Assembly (NCBI GenBank): GCA_001897525.1
Contig: MKTB01000019.1
Span: 1-64,000, forward strand
Length of the DNA stretch: 64,000 nucleotides
Source of the DNA: Bacteroidetes bacterium 43-16
Lineage (GTDB): Bacteria; Bacteroidota; Bacteroidia; Chitinophagales; Chitinophagaceae
Direction of reading: 5' to 3'
Below, piece by piece: positions 8,616 through 16,687 of the stretch (position 1 is its first letter; the number at the start of each line of letters is the position of its first letter). The notes under the pieces were generated by a model. It ran no database searches. It was not told where the DNA came from and saw only the letters and a list, made by a program, of their open reading frames with translations. The translations under genes were made by a program, and so were the position numbers.

Positions 8616-9296
8616 ATGAGAAGGTATACAAAATCCATTCTGACCACGGTACTGATCAGTTTAATGGTACTGTTTTCTGTACCCCGTGCCCATGCCGGCA
8701 TCTATGAGATCATAAAGGCGGCAACGGTGAAAGTCATCAAGGCAATTGATCTACGCATCCAGCGATTGCAGAATAAAACGATCTGGCTGCAGAACGCACA
8801 GAAAGAACTGGAAAATCAGATGTCCAAACTGAAGCTGAATGAGATATCGGAGTGGAGTGAAAAGCAGCGCAAGCAATATGACGAATATTTTAAAGAGCTG
8901 TGGCGGGTAAAAAACGCATTGGCTACCTATAACAAGGTGAAAAACATTGTCGCCCGGCAATTACAACTTCTGGAAGAATACAAGCGGGCCTGGGGGTTAT
9001 TACAACAGGATAAAAACTTCACGGCACGGGAACTGGCCGAGATGTACCGGGTCTACTCCGGTATGCTCGACGAGAGCCTAAAGCATCTGGAAGAGTTAAT
9101 GTTGGTAGCTAATTCCCTACGGACCCAGATGTCAGATGGAGAACGCATGGAGCTGATCAGTAAAGTGGACAGCGATATGGATAATACCCTAACCGAGCTG
9201 CGCAGCTTCAGTGACCGTAATTTCAGGATCAGTGTATCCAGGGCAAGAGACCAGGTTTCAGCCCAACACCTGAAAGCAATGTACGGATTAAAGTAA
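8616..9296 (+). CDS. traI: TraI-like exported helical conjugation protein
   Basis: The 226-residue product has a signal peptide ('ILTTVLISLMVLFSVPRAHA') and a mature chain that is almost wholly helical with heptad-like repeats ('LQNAQKELENQMSKLKL'). It resembles the proteins annotated as conjugal transfer protein TraI in Pedobacter-type elements and lies, as expected, right after traG. It is distantly related to the products at 9741 and 11297, which share 'LEELMLV.N.L..QMSD.ER...I' in the same region. A periplasmic structural role, like VirB5 or the CTnDOT TraI, is likely. The letter assignment follows position and family resemblance. Confidence 0.75.
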   Translation: MRRYTKSILTTVLISLMVLFSVPRAHAGIYEIIKAATVKVIKAIDLRIQRLQNKTIWLQNAQKELENQMSKLKLNEISEWSEKQRKQYDEYFKELWRVKNALATYNKVKNIVARQLQLLEEYKRAWGLLQQDKNFTARELAEMYRVYSGMLDESLKHLEELMLVANSLRTQMSDGERMELISKVDSDMDNTLTELRSFSDRNFRISVSRARDQVSAQHLKAMYGLK

Positions 9297-9301
9297 ACGG
9301 T

Positions 9302-9727
9302 ATGGATAGGGCTAAAGATGAAAAAAAAGTAAAAATGGAACTGATCAGTTTGTTGCAACAAAAAGGCTATCGTAAACGATTTGCATTAACTGTACCCGGC
9401 AGCAATTTTCCGCGACAGTATGGCATGCTTGCCAAATGCCTGGATATCTTCTTTATGCTGCTGGCAGAAGGCAGAGCGCCATCAGGAAAACTGGAGCTGG
9501 ATACCTATGCACCTTATAATGATACGATCACCTGCAGATTTAAGCTGGATTATAAGGAAAGTACAGGGTTTAAGATTCAGGAATTGAAAGTACATAAGAT
9601 TTACGGTGAAAGTAAAGAGTTCCGCTTTGCAAATAACCAGGAAATACCGGGAAGCATGACATTAGAAAGTTTGTTTCCAAAACCCAAACCCTGGGAGGGA
9701 ATAAAAAAAGGAAAATTCAGACCATAA
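9302..9727 (+). CDS. Small soluble protein in the tra operon, unknown function
   Basis: This 141-residue protein has no signal peptide or membrane helix and a basic overall character. It contains 'MLAKCLDIFFMLLAEG' in a probable helix and alternating beta-type sequence around 'YNDTITCRFKLDYKE'. It starts five bases after the traI-like stop and ends 13 bases before the next gene, so it belongs to the operon. I recognise no family. Given its cytoplasmic nature between two exported helical proteins, a regulatory or chaperone role is possible, but nothing supports a specific function. Confidence 0.65.
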   Translation: MDRAKDEKKVKMELISLLQQKGYRKRFALTVPGSNFPRQYGMLAKCLDIFFMLLAEGRAPSGKLELDTYAPYNDTITCRFKLDYKESTGFKIQELKVHKIYGESKEFRFANNQEIPGSMTLESLFPKPKPWEGIKKGKFRP

Positions 9728-9740
9728 ACAAAATAGCGCA

Positions 9741-10391
9741 ATGAAAAAGAGTGTAAGCATGATGATGATTTTTGGCCTGAGTGTTATTTGCCTGCAGGCT
9801 ATGGGACAGACTGCCGGGGAGTGGCTTCGCCAGAAGAGTACGCAGAGAAAATATTTATTGCAGCAGATTGCGGCACTACGTACCTATTCCGGCTACCTGA
9901 AAAAAGGATACGATGTCGTTAAAGATGGATCCGGCCTCATTAAAGAACTTACGGGCGGGGAATTCAATCTCCATAAAGATTATTTCGAAAGCCTTAAAAA
10001 CGTCAATCCTGCTTTACTTAAAAACAAGAAAGTCGAGACAATGCTCTCCCTGCAGCAATGGATGGGAAAAAGCCGCAGGCGCAGCAGGGAAAATGCAACA
10101 ACAGCCAACTATTTTAGTACGGGTGAGATCCAGTCGCTCAGAAAAGTATTGGAAGGGCTCGAACAGGACTGTGACGACAGGTTGGAAGAATTGTTACTGG
10201 TTATTTCTGATGGGAAATTGGAGATGAGCGATGAGCAGCGCATAAAACGTATAGACAACCTATACAAGACCATGCAGCATTTGTACGGCCTTCACCGAAA
10301 GACTGAAAGCACGATCTCCACTCTAAAGCAGCATAGGGAACGTGAGATACGTGAACTGGAACTGCTCCGAAAAATGCAGGGTCTGAAATAG
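9741..10391 (+). CDS. Exported helical protein, paralog of the product at 11297
   Basis: The 216-residue product has a signal peptide ending near 'SVICLQAMGQ'. The mature chain is helical, with 'QQIAALRTYSGYLKKGYDVV', 'GGEFNLHKDYFESLKNVNP' and 'MSDEQRIKRIDNLYKTMQHL', and it ends 'REIRELELLRKMQGLK'. The same landmarks occur in the 11297 product ('KGNFDLHKAFLDGLMAVNP', 'MSDEERLTAIDRIYTDME', 'KELKELEMIRKMYGK'), so the two are tandem paralogs separated by an inserted gene. Such proteins are sometimes labelled TerB-like. I see no evidence for tellurite resistance, and a periplasmic role in conjugation is more likely. Confidence 0.75.
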   Translation: MKKSVSMMMIFGLSVICLQAMGQTAGEWLRQKSTQRKYLLQQIAALRTYSGYLKKGYDVVKDGSGLIKELTGGEFNLHKDYFESLKNVNPALLKNKKVETMLSLQQWMGKSRRRSRENATTANYFSTGEIQSLRKVLEGLEQDCDDRLEELLLVISDGKLEMSDEQRIKRIDNLYKTMQHLYGLHRKTESTISTLKQHREREIRELELLRKMQGLK

Positions 10392-10431
10392 TAAGCAATG
10401 TGAATGTGAAATAGTGAAAAAGATAAAGCTT

Positions 10432-11268
10432 ATGATAACAGTAATTTCATTAGGTCTCGGTGTGCAGAGTACCGCCCTATACTATATGGCAAGCATGAAG
10501 GAGTTGCCGGCAGCAGACCTGGCTATTTTTGCCGATCCCGGCAGGGAAAGCACCGCTACATACGGCTACCTTGATTATCTGAAGGATTGGCAGCGCAGCA
10601 ACAATGGTATCCCAATCATGGTGTGCGGGGAAAAGAGCCTGTACCATGATCTTGTTTACACATCAGGCACCAACAGGTTCGCTTCCATTCCTGCCTTTAC
10701 AAAAAATACGGATGGCAGTACCGGTATGTTGCGTAGACAGTGTACCTACGAGTATAAGATCAAACAGGTCGATGATCATATACGGGATGAGATCTATAGG
10801 CTGCCAAAAGGTGCACGCCGTCCCAAGACCAATATCTGTATCGGAATTACCCTGGACGAGGCCGAACGCATGAGTATTCCCCGGGAAAGCTGGAAGATCA
10901 ATGTCTATCCCTTTTTAGGACTGAAAGTGGATTATAAAGGCAACGTTGAGCGTATTCCCTGGTCCATTCCGATGGACAGGAATTCGGTACTGAACTGGTA
11001 CCGTCTCAAAGGGCTTCCCATACCGCCAAAATCAAGCTGTGTGTTCTGCCCCTACCAATCGGATGCAACCTGGGCAGCGCGAAAGCAACATGCTCCAGAT
11101 GATTTTGCAGGTGCCGTGCGGGTGGATGAAGCGATCCGCAACAGCACAAAACAAGGGATCAATAACCCGGTCTTCCTGCACCGTTCCTGTACACCCTTAA
11201 AGGACGTAGTCTTCAATAGTGCAGAAAAGTCTGAATGGGGTGAATGCTCGGGAACCTGCCATACCTGA
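10432..11268 (+). CDS. PAPS-reductase-like PP-loop protein inserted in the tra operon
   Basis: The 278-residue protein opens with a PP-loop, 'ISLGLGVQSTALYYMA', and 'AIFADPGRES', the arrangement of the phage-type branch of the PAPS reductase/adenine nucleotide alpha-hydrolase superfamily, which activates a substrate with ATP. Later motifs include 'RRQCTYEYKI', 'SSCVFCPYQSDATW' and a C-terminal 'WGECSGTC', so several cysteines could bind a metal or Fe-S cluster. A start at 10432 places the PP-loop near the N-terminus; GTG at 10414 adds six residues. It separates the two helical paralogs at 9741 and 11297. A role in modifying DNA, RNA or a small molecule during transfer is inference; the substrate is unknown. 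Confidence 0.8.
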   Translation: MITVISLGLGVQSTALYYMASMKELPAADLAIFADPGRESTATYGYLDYLKDWQRSNNGIPIMVCGEKSLYHDLVYTSGTNRFASIPAFTKNTDGSTGMLRRQCTYEYKIKQVDDHIRDEIYRLPKGARRPKTNICIGITLDEAERMSIPRESWKINVYPFLGLKVDYKGNVERIPWSIPMDRNSVLNWYRLKGLPIPPKSSCVFCPYQSDATWAARKQHAPDDFAGAVRVDEAIRNSTKQGINNPVFLHRSCTPLKDVVFNSAEKSEWGECSGTCHT

Positions 11269-11296
11269 TCGTAAATAATTTTAAAGAATAAGGACA

Positions 11297-11923
11297 ATGA
11301 AGAGAATATTAATGCTTCTGATAAGTATATGCTGCTTGCAGCTACACCTTGTTTCCGCCCAAAAGGCGGAGATAGAACAGCTGCTGCTGAACGTGGAGAA
11401 ACTGGCCCAGTTCAAACAGATCTTAAAAGATATGAAAAAGGGTTATGAGGTCGTCTACAAAGGTTATAACTCCATTAAGGATATTTCCAAAGGGAATTTC
11501 GACCTGCACAAAGCCTTCCTGGACGGGCTTATGGCCGTTAACCCGGAACTGGCCAGGTACCGGCGCGTGGCTGATATTGTCCGCTATCAGGGGTACCTGC
11601 TTTCCGAATACCGTACAGCATATAGGCGCTTTGTTTCAGGAGGGAGGTTCAGCCCACAGGAGATCGATTATATGCAGAAGGTGTATAAAAATCTATTTGA
11701 CCGCAGTATAGAAAATCTGGATGAGCTGGCTATGGTGCTGACCGCAAATAAACTCCGCATGAGCGATGAAGAACGATTAACTGCTATTGACAGGATCTAT
11801 ACAGATATGGAAGAAAAGCTGGTCTACCTCCGTGGGTTCAACAAGAGAACCGGTGCAGTGGATAGCAAAAGAGAAAAGGAACTGAAAGAATTGGAAATGA
11901 TCAGAAAAATGTACGGAAAATGA
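11297..11923 (+). CDS. Exported helical conjugation protein, TerB-like label in relatives
   Basis: The 208-residue product has a signal peptide ('ILMLLISICCLQLHLVSAQ') and a helical mature chain. It contains 'QILKDMKKGYEVVYKGYNSI', 'GNFDLHKAFLDGLMAVNP' and 'MSDEERLTAIDRIYTDMEEK'. It is a paralog of the 9741 product. Its stop overlaps the traJ start (ATGA at 11920-11923), so it is co-translated with the VirB6-like TraJ. In relatives this gene is labelled TerB-family, but tellurite resistance has no support here. A periplasmic assembly role beside TraJ is the simpler reading. Confidence 0.8.
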   Translation: MKRILMLLISICCLQLHLVSAQKAEIEQLLLNVEKLAQFKQILKDMKKGYEVVYKGYNSIKDISKGNFDLHKAFLDGLMAVNPELARYRRVADIVRYQGYLLSEYRTAYRRFVSGGRFSPQEIDYMQKVYKNLFDRSIENLDELAMVLTANKLRMSDEERLTAIDRIYTDMEEKLVYLRGFNKRTGAVDSKREKELKELEMIRKMYGK

Positions 11924-12930
11924 AAAGAGAACAAGTAAACAAAAGATGGACAAGGCTACTACCGGTATTGCTGCTCTGCCTGGGCACCCCAAATCTAAGT
12001 CATGCACAGAGCATAGGGGACCGTATATACGGTCTGGACACGATACTGGAAAATCTGTTCAATGAAATGTTGCCCCTTTGTAGCAATTTGATGGACGTTG
12101 GCCGTGCTATTGGCGGATTTGCCGCACTCTTTTACATCGCAGTCAGGGTATGGAAACATATTGCAGCGGCAGAGGCCATAGATTTTTTTCCACTGCTCAG
12201 GCCATTTGCCATCGGCATGGCCATCGTACTCTTTCCACAGGTTATCGGTCTGATGAACGGTGTGCTCAAACCTCTTGAGACCGGGACACGTGCTATTGCA
12301 GCGGATTCCCATAAAGCTATCCAGGAGCATATCACCCAAAGGGCAGCGACGGTCAAGGATGCGCCGGCAGATGTCCTCTATCCGGGCAATTTCCCGAATA
12401 CCGAAAAGTACGGACAAACCGACAAGACCGGGGATGGAGGTGGTCTTTTCTCCGGACTGAGCAGCGCATACTGGATCGGTCTTCTTACGGGAATGTTCAA
12501 AACCTTTATCAGCGAGCTGTTTCATATCCTCTACTCGGCTGCAAGCCTGTGCATCAATGTGATCCGGACATTCTACCTGCTCATACTGGCCATTCTTGGA
12601 CCAATTGTATTTGGCCTGAGCATCTTTGACGGCTTTCAAAGTACACTCAGCAACTGGTTTGCGCGCTATATCCATATTTATCTTTGGGTGCCGGTGGCAA
12701 ATGTTTTCGGGGCGATCTGCTCAAAGATACTCGAGAAACTGATGATCATGGACCAGGATTTCCTCAGTGGTACCGCCTATGTCATTTTTATGCTCATTGC
12801 CATAGTTGGCTATACTACCGTGCCTACCGTCGCCGGCTATATCGTACAGGCTGGAGGAAATGATAGCTTGCTCGGCAAAATAAATGAAAAAACAAGACAG
12901 GCGGCGGCCATTGCCATGAAAATGATCTGA
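11920..12930 (+). CDS. traJ: Conjugative transfer protein TraJ (VirB6-like)
   Basis: The 336-residue polytopic protein fits TraJ of Bacteroidetes elements, the inner-membrane channel component comparable to VirB6. It has an N-terminal signal-like helix, then 'LFNEMLPLCSNLMDVGRAIG', and hydrophobic segments near residues 65-85, 90-110, 185-205, 215-240, 260-275 and 285-305. The C-terminus is short and polar ('GKINEKTRQAAAIAMKM'). The length matches the family. It is coupled to the preceding gene by ATGA overlap and followed by traK after 69 bases. No odd features are seen. Confidence 0.92.
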   Translation: MKREQVNKRWTRLLPVLLLCLGTPNLSHAQSIGDRIYGLDTILENLFNEMLPLCSNLMDVGRAIGGFAALFYIAVRVWKHIAAAEAIDFFPLLRPFAIGMAIVLFPQVIGLMNGVLKPLETGTRAIAADSHKAIQEHITQRAATVKDAPADVLYPGNFPNTEKYGQTDKTGDGGGLFSGLSSAYWIGLLTGMFKTFISELFHILYSAASLCINVIRTFYLLILAILGPIVFGLSIFDGFQSTLSNWFARYIHIYLWVPVANVFGAICSKILEKLMIMDQDFLSGTAYVIFMLIAIVGYTTVPTVAGYIVQAGGNDSLLGKINEKTRQAAAIAMKMI

Positions 12931-12999
12931 GCCACAGCGTGATATTTTGAGCGTGTATTTAAAAACGGATTTGTGAACAAGATAAAAAAGGAGAGATAG

Positions 13000-13617
13000 G
13001 TGTTCCGTCATTTTAATAATATAGAAACTGCATTTAAGCACGTAAAGCTATTCACATTTGTGATCATAGCTGCCTGTATGGCCATCTGTTGCTATACGGT
13101 ATTTGAAAGCTACCGCATGGTTACTGCTGCCCATGACCGTATATACCTGCTTGCAAATGGCAAAGCGCTGGAGGCTTTTTCCGCAGAGCGTAAAGACAAT
13201 ATTCCCGTTGAGGCAAGGGACCATATACGCATGTTCCATCACTACTTCTTTACCCTTGATCCCGACGATAAGGTTATAGCATCCAATATCGGCAAAGCCC
13301 TGAACCTGGCAGATGGAACGGCCAGAAAGCAATATGAAGACCTGAAAGAAGGCAATTTTTATTCGGGTATCATTAGTGGAAATATCAGCCAGAAGGTAAC
13401 GGCGGATAGTATCGTGCTGGACCTGGAAACGTATCCCTATCATTTCCGCTATTATGGTCGCCAGGAGATTATACGGCCCACAGCGCTGGTCACCCGTAAC
13501 CTGGTCACCGAGGGTTATTTACGGAATGTGAGCAGAAGCGATAATAACGCGCATGGTTTCCTGGTGGAAAAATGGCATATCGTAGAAAATAAGGATATCC
13601 GGCTGGAAAGGAGGTAA
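13000..13617 (+). CDS. traK: Conjugative transfer protein TraK (VirB8-like)
   Basis: The 205-residue protein has an N-terminal cytoplasmic segment, one membrane helix (about residues 18-38, 'FTFVIIAACMAICCYTVF') and a periplasmic domain with the TraK landmarks 'VEARDHIRMFHHYFFTLDPD' and 'YPYHFRYYGRQEIIR'. TraK is the VirB8-type inner-membrane scaffold. The GTG start at 13000 follows an AAGGAGAG ribosome site, and no earlier in-frame ATG is plausible. The stop is immediately followed by the traL start. This gene is typical of the family in size and layout. Confidence 0.93.
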   Translation: MFRHFNNIETAFKHVKLFTFVIIAACMAICCYTVFESYRMVTAAHDRIYLLANGKALEAFSAERKDNIPVEARDHIRMFHHYFFTLDPDDKVIASNIGKALNLADGTARKQYEDLKEGNFYSGIISGNISQKVTADSIVLDLETYPYHFRYYGRQEIIRPTALVTRNLVTEGYLRNVSRSDNNAHGFLVEKWHIVENKDIRLERR

Positions 13618-13950
13618 ATGATGAAAGCAAAAAAACAGGGCGGCAATAGTTTGCTGAAAGATAAGCTGGCCGGGAGAATAGCGGCTTATATCATCCGTGT
13701 TCAGCTTCGTCTATGTCGCAGGCTCTCAGCCTGGGAAAGCAGGCGGAGCCTGGCGCAGAAAAAATGGCTGTTCTTTCTCTTCACAGGAATTTGCGGCACG
13801 TACTGCCTCCTGTTGCTGATAAACGGGTTTAGAGGCAAAACAGACACCAGGCGCTCTTTACCAGTACCTGTAGACAGTATAAGCCCGGCATCACCAAGAC
13901 TCCCTGTTCCGGGACAGAACGTTGAGGCGGAGCCGTACAGCAAAAGATAA
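13618..13950 (+). CDS. traL: TraL-like small membrane protein (DUF3989 position)
   Basis: The 110-residue protein has a basic N-terminal half, one membrane helix (about residues 57-75, 'WLFFLFTGICGTYCLLLLI') and a proline-rich periplasmic tail. It starts directly after the traK stop and precedes traM, which is the position and size of TraL in CTnDOT-type operons. Sequence conservation in this family is low, so the assignment leans on synteny and topology. It is likely an accessory component of the inner-membrane complex. Confidence 0.75.
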   Translation: MMKAKKQGGNSLLKDKLAGRIAAYIIRVQLRLCRRLSAWESRRSLAQKKWLFFLFTGICGTYCLLLLINGFRGKTDTRRSLPVPVDSISPASPRLPVPGQNVEAEPYSKR

Positions 13951-13971
13951 TCATCAAAAAACAACAATAAA

Positions 13972-15258
13972 ATGGAAAAACAAGCATCACAATTTGAAAA
14001 AAGGAGAAAAATGCTCCTGGTAATGCCGCTGATCGCATTGCCTTTCATCACCCTGATCTTCTGGGCAATGGGGGGCGGAAAGGAAGTCGCTGTGGCCCAG
14101 CAACAGCAGGGAATCAACAAAGAACTTCCCGGAGCGCAGCTGGAAGATGAATCCCTGGATAAGATGAGCCTTTACAGCCGATTAGAACCTGATACAACAG
14201 TAAAAAGTACAGCAGATAGTATCCATGAGGGCTTTACCGCAGATGAAATTCCGGGCTATTCTGTTGGGGATCCCTATGGCGGGTTGGCCGCATACAGCAG
14301 CTCGGGGTACAATGATCCCAACGAATCCAGGGTGCGCGGCAGGCTGGCCGAACTGGAAAGACTCATGCAGCAACAAAATGATCTGAATGCCGGTAGCAGC
14401 TCAGCCTTGCCGGAAGAAGAACATTCGATGGCCAGACTGGAGCAGATGATGGCCCGGATGAACGGGCAGGAAGAAGCGGACCCTGAACTGCAGGCATTGA
14501 ACGGTATGCTGGATAAGATCATCAATATCCAGAACCCGGATCATATGCGCGAAAAGCTCAGGGAACAATCCCTGGAGCATAGAGGAGCTGTTTTCGCCGT
14601 CAGCAGGCTGCCACGAAAGAATACGGTACCCTACCTGCAAAAACCGGCACCGGACAGTATGCTTTATGATGAAGCGCTGTTTCAGCCTACTGAATATAGC
14701 ACGGATAAAGGGACAGTTGAAGTATTGCAAATGAAAACGCATAACAGCTTTTATGGTATTGATGCAAAGAAGGAAAAAAACAGCACAGAATTAACTGCTA
14801 TACCTGCTGTTATCCACGAAACCCAGACCCTGGTCTCGGGCTCGAACTTGAAAATGCGTCTGACCGAAGATATCTATGTCAATGGTATCCTGATCCCCAC
14901 AGGTAGCTTCCTTTCCGGGAAATGTACTTTGAACGGAGAACGGCTGCAAGTCACCGTTGATGGTATCAGGTATCAAAATTACCTCTTGCCCGTAAAGCTT
15001 CAGGCTTTCGATCTGGATGGAATGGCAGGTATCCGTATCCCGGGAGCCATAAGCCGTGATGCGGCCAAAGATGGTACTGACCGTGCTATCCAGAGCATGC
15101 AGTTTATGAGCCTTGACCCCTCCATTGCTACACAGGCGGCAGGAGCCGGAGTGGAAGCGGTAAAAGGACTGCTCTCCAAAAAGGCGAAGTTGGTCAAGGT
15201 GACCGTAAAAGCGGGCCATCCGGTGCTGCTCTTCGATGAACAATCTAAAAACAATTAA
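13972..15258 (+). CDS. traM: Conjugative transfer protein TraM (VirB10-like)
   Basis: The 428-residue protein has a short cytoplasmic N-terminus, one membrane helix (about 15-33, 'MPLIALPFITLIFWAMGGG'), a long low-complexity periplasmic region with 'LEQMMARMNGQEEADPELQ', and a conserved C-terminal domain (about 280-428) with 'VNGILIPTGSFLSGKCTLNG' and 'VKAGHPVLLF'. This is the TraM layout. TraM is the VirB10-type link between inner and outer membrane complexes. It lies in the expected order between traL and traN. Length and motifs are typical. Confidence 0.93.
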   Translation: MEKQASQFEKRRKMLLVMPLIALPFITLIFWAMGGGKEVAVAQQQQGINKELPGAQLEDESLDKMSLYSRLEPDTTVKSTADSIHEGFTADEIPGYSVGDPYGGLAAYSSSGYNDPNESRVRGRLAELERLMQQQNDLNAGSSSALPEEEHSMARLEQMMARMNGQEEADPELQALNGMLDKIINIQNPDHMREKLREQSLEHRGAVFAVSRLPRKNTVPYLQKPAPDSMLYDEALFQPTEYSTDKGTVEVLQMKTHNSFYGIDAKKEKNSTELTAIPAVIHETQTLVSGSNLKMRLTEDIYVNGILIPTGSFLSGKCTLNGERLQVTVDGIRYQNYLLPVKLQAFDLDGMAGIRIPGAISRDAAKDGTDRAIQSMQFMSLDPSIATQAAGAGVEAVKGLLSKKAKLVKVTVKAGHPVLLFDEQSKNN

Positions 15259-15275
15259 CATTAAAATCTGAAAAC

Positions 15276-16109
15276 ATGAAACGTATCATTTTTCTGGCAT
15301 TCGCCTTTTTATCTGCCATGGGAATAGCTATGGCGCAACAGCACGATGCTATTAGGGCAAAATCTGTAATTGCTGACCGGCAATTAGAAATCACCTGGCA
15401 CAAAACAACATTATTGCTTTTTCCTGCACCGATCCAGGATGGAAGCAGGGGGGATAAAACTATACTTGCTGAACGTGTAGAGGGGGTAGAAAATGCGCTG
15501 AAAGTCAAAGCCGCCGAACGCGGTTTTCCGCAAAGTAACCTGCACGTCGTTACAACAGACGGAAAAGTTTATGCCTTTACCGTCAATTACAACGAATACC
15601 CCTCAGAGTTTACTATTGACATGGGCACGCAACCTTCGCATTCACCGGCAACATTTGAGGGCATATCGTTAAACAGCAGAGAATTGGAACTCAGGGCGGC
15701 AACCATTAAAGGAATTCCTCCATTTGTGAGAAAGGTCAGACAGAGCAGATTTGGAATGGAGTTGCGTCTGGAGGGAATTTTTGTAAAGGATGATGTACTC
15801 TTCTTTCGCTACAGTCTATCCAACCAGGCACAGATAAAATATGACCCGGCATCACTACGGTTCTACGTCAGGGACAAAAAGCGGGCAAAACGTACAGCTG
15901 TGCAGGATACCGAAATGCAGCCTGTATTTGTGCAGCATAGCGGCAACATTGAGAGCAGCAAAGGGCAGACCATTATTGTAGCCTTCCCGAAATTCACGAT
16001 CGCGGAAAGCAAATATTTTGTCACCGAGCTAATGGAACAGGGAGGTGACCGAAATCTGGCCTGCAAAATAGACCAGGGAAAACTACTCCAGGCAAAAACA
16101 ATAGATTAA
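15276..16109 (+). CDS. traN: Conjugative transfer protein TraN (DUF4138, VirB9-like)
   Basis: The 277-residue protein has a signal peptide ('FLAFAFLSAMGIAMA') and a beta-rich mature chain with the TraN landmarks 'ITWHKTTLLLFPAPIQ' and 'VDGTI'-like strands followed by 'DMGTQP'. The C-terminal half has 'FRYSLSNQAQIKYDPASLRF' and 'VAFPKFTIAESKYF'. It is the VirB9-type outer-membrane-associated component. It is the last recognisable core tra gene; no traO, traP or traQ homolog follows, which differs from CTnDOT. It ends 24 bases before an unknown gene that is probably co-transcribed. Confidence 0.93.
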   Translation: MKRIIFLAFAFLSAMGIAMAQQHDAIRAKSVIADRQLEITWHKTTLLLFPAPIQDGSRGDKTILAERVEGVENALKVKAAERGFPQSNLHVVTTDGKVYAFTVNYNEYPSEFTIDMGTQPSHSPATFEGISLNSRELELRAATIKGIPPFVRKVRQSRFGMELRLEGIFVKDDVLFFRYSLSNQAQIKYDPASLRFYVRDKKRAKRTAVQDTEMQPVFVQHSGNIESSKGQTIIVAFPKFTIAESKYFVTELMEQGGDRNLACKIDQGKLLQAKTID

Positions 16110-16133
16110 TTCTTTTACCCAAAAAAATCAGCA

Positions 16134-16637
16134 ATGGAAAACGGATGGGACATAGAGGAAAGGACACCAACTTTTTTTTCAGCATTGGACGAATGGGATC
16201 ACTTTGAGGAACTTTCCAGGGAAAGATTCGGGAAGGACTCGCTTAAGGACAGGGATTTTAAGAAACTGAAACTAAGGGAATTTGATCGTCTGTATTATTA
16301 CTATAACAGGCGCTCTGATCTTTCACGGGATGAAAAGGCTATGTTGCTGGTACTTGATTTCCAACGTACCAAGCTGACAAAAGCGCTCTTTCCGGGCCTG
16401 ATACGGCGCTTGCTTTACAAAACGGCATCTACTTTCAGGCTGAAGATCATTGGAGTAAAGGATCCTTTTGCAACAGATGCGGACCGTTATGTTGCCCAGT
16501 CCCTTTACCGCCGGGACACTACTACCGAACAAATCACGGGAAATGAAATCGGGAGGGAGCAAAGGACAACGCATAGGGTGCCACGGAATATGCGGAGCGC
16601 AAAGCGCAACAGAAATGGAAGAAGCCAATCCATGTAA
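16134..16637 (+). CDS. Basic soluble protein after traN, unknown function
   Basis: This 167-residue protein has no signal peptide or membrane helix. The central part is helical and charged ('KKLKLREFDRLYYYYNRRSD'), and the C-terminus is arginine-rich ('EQRTTHRVPRNMRSAKRNR'), which suggests nucleic-acid or membrane-surface binding. It sits in the place where CTnDOT has traO, but lacks the exported, outer-membrane features of TraO. It is probably the last gene of the transfer transcript or the first of the accessory set. Function is unknown. Confidence 0.65.
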   Translation: MENGWDIEERTPTFFSALDEWDHFEELSRERFGKDSLKDRDFKKLKLREFDRLYYYYNRRSDLSRDEKAMLLVLDFQRTKLTKALFPGLIRRLLYKTASTFRLKIIGVKDPFATDADRYVAQSLYRRDTTTEQITGNEIGREQRTTHRVPRNMRSAKRNRNGRSQSM

Positions 16638-16687
16638 AAAGGATAACGGCTTCATCGGACAATAATTACATCAAAAAATAAAATATC

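Noticed and set aside
11297-11923. Tellurite resistance function suggested by a TerB-like label
   Set aside because: The protein is exported and helical, lies in a tra operon and has a paralog there; nothing indicates tellurite chemistry.
11995-12675. 226-codon minus-strand frame opposite traJ
   Set aside because: It lies wholly inside the TraJ gene, with a composition typical of an antisense shadow and no domain.
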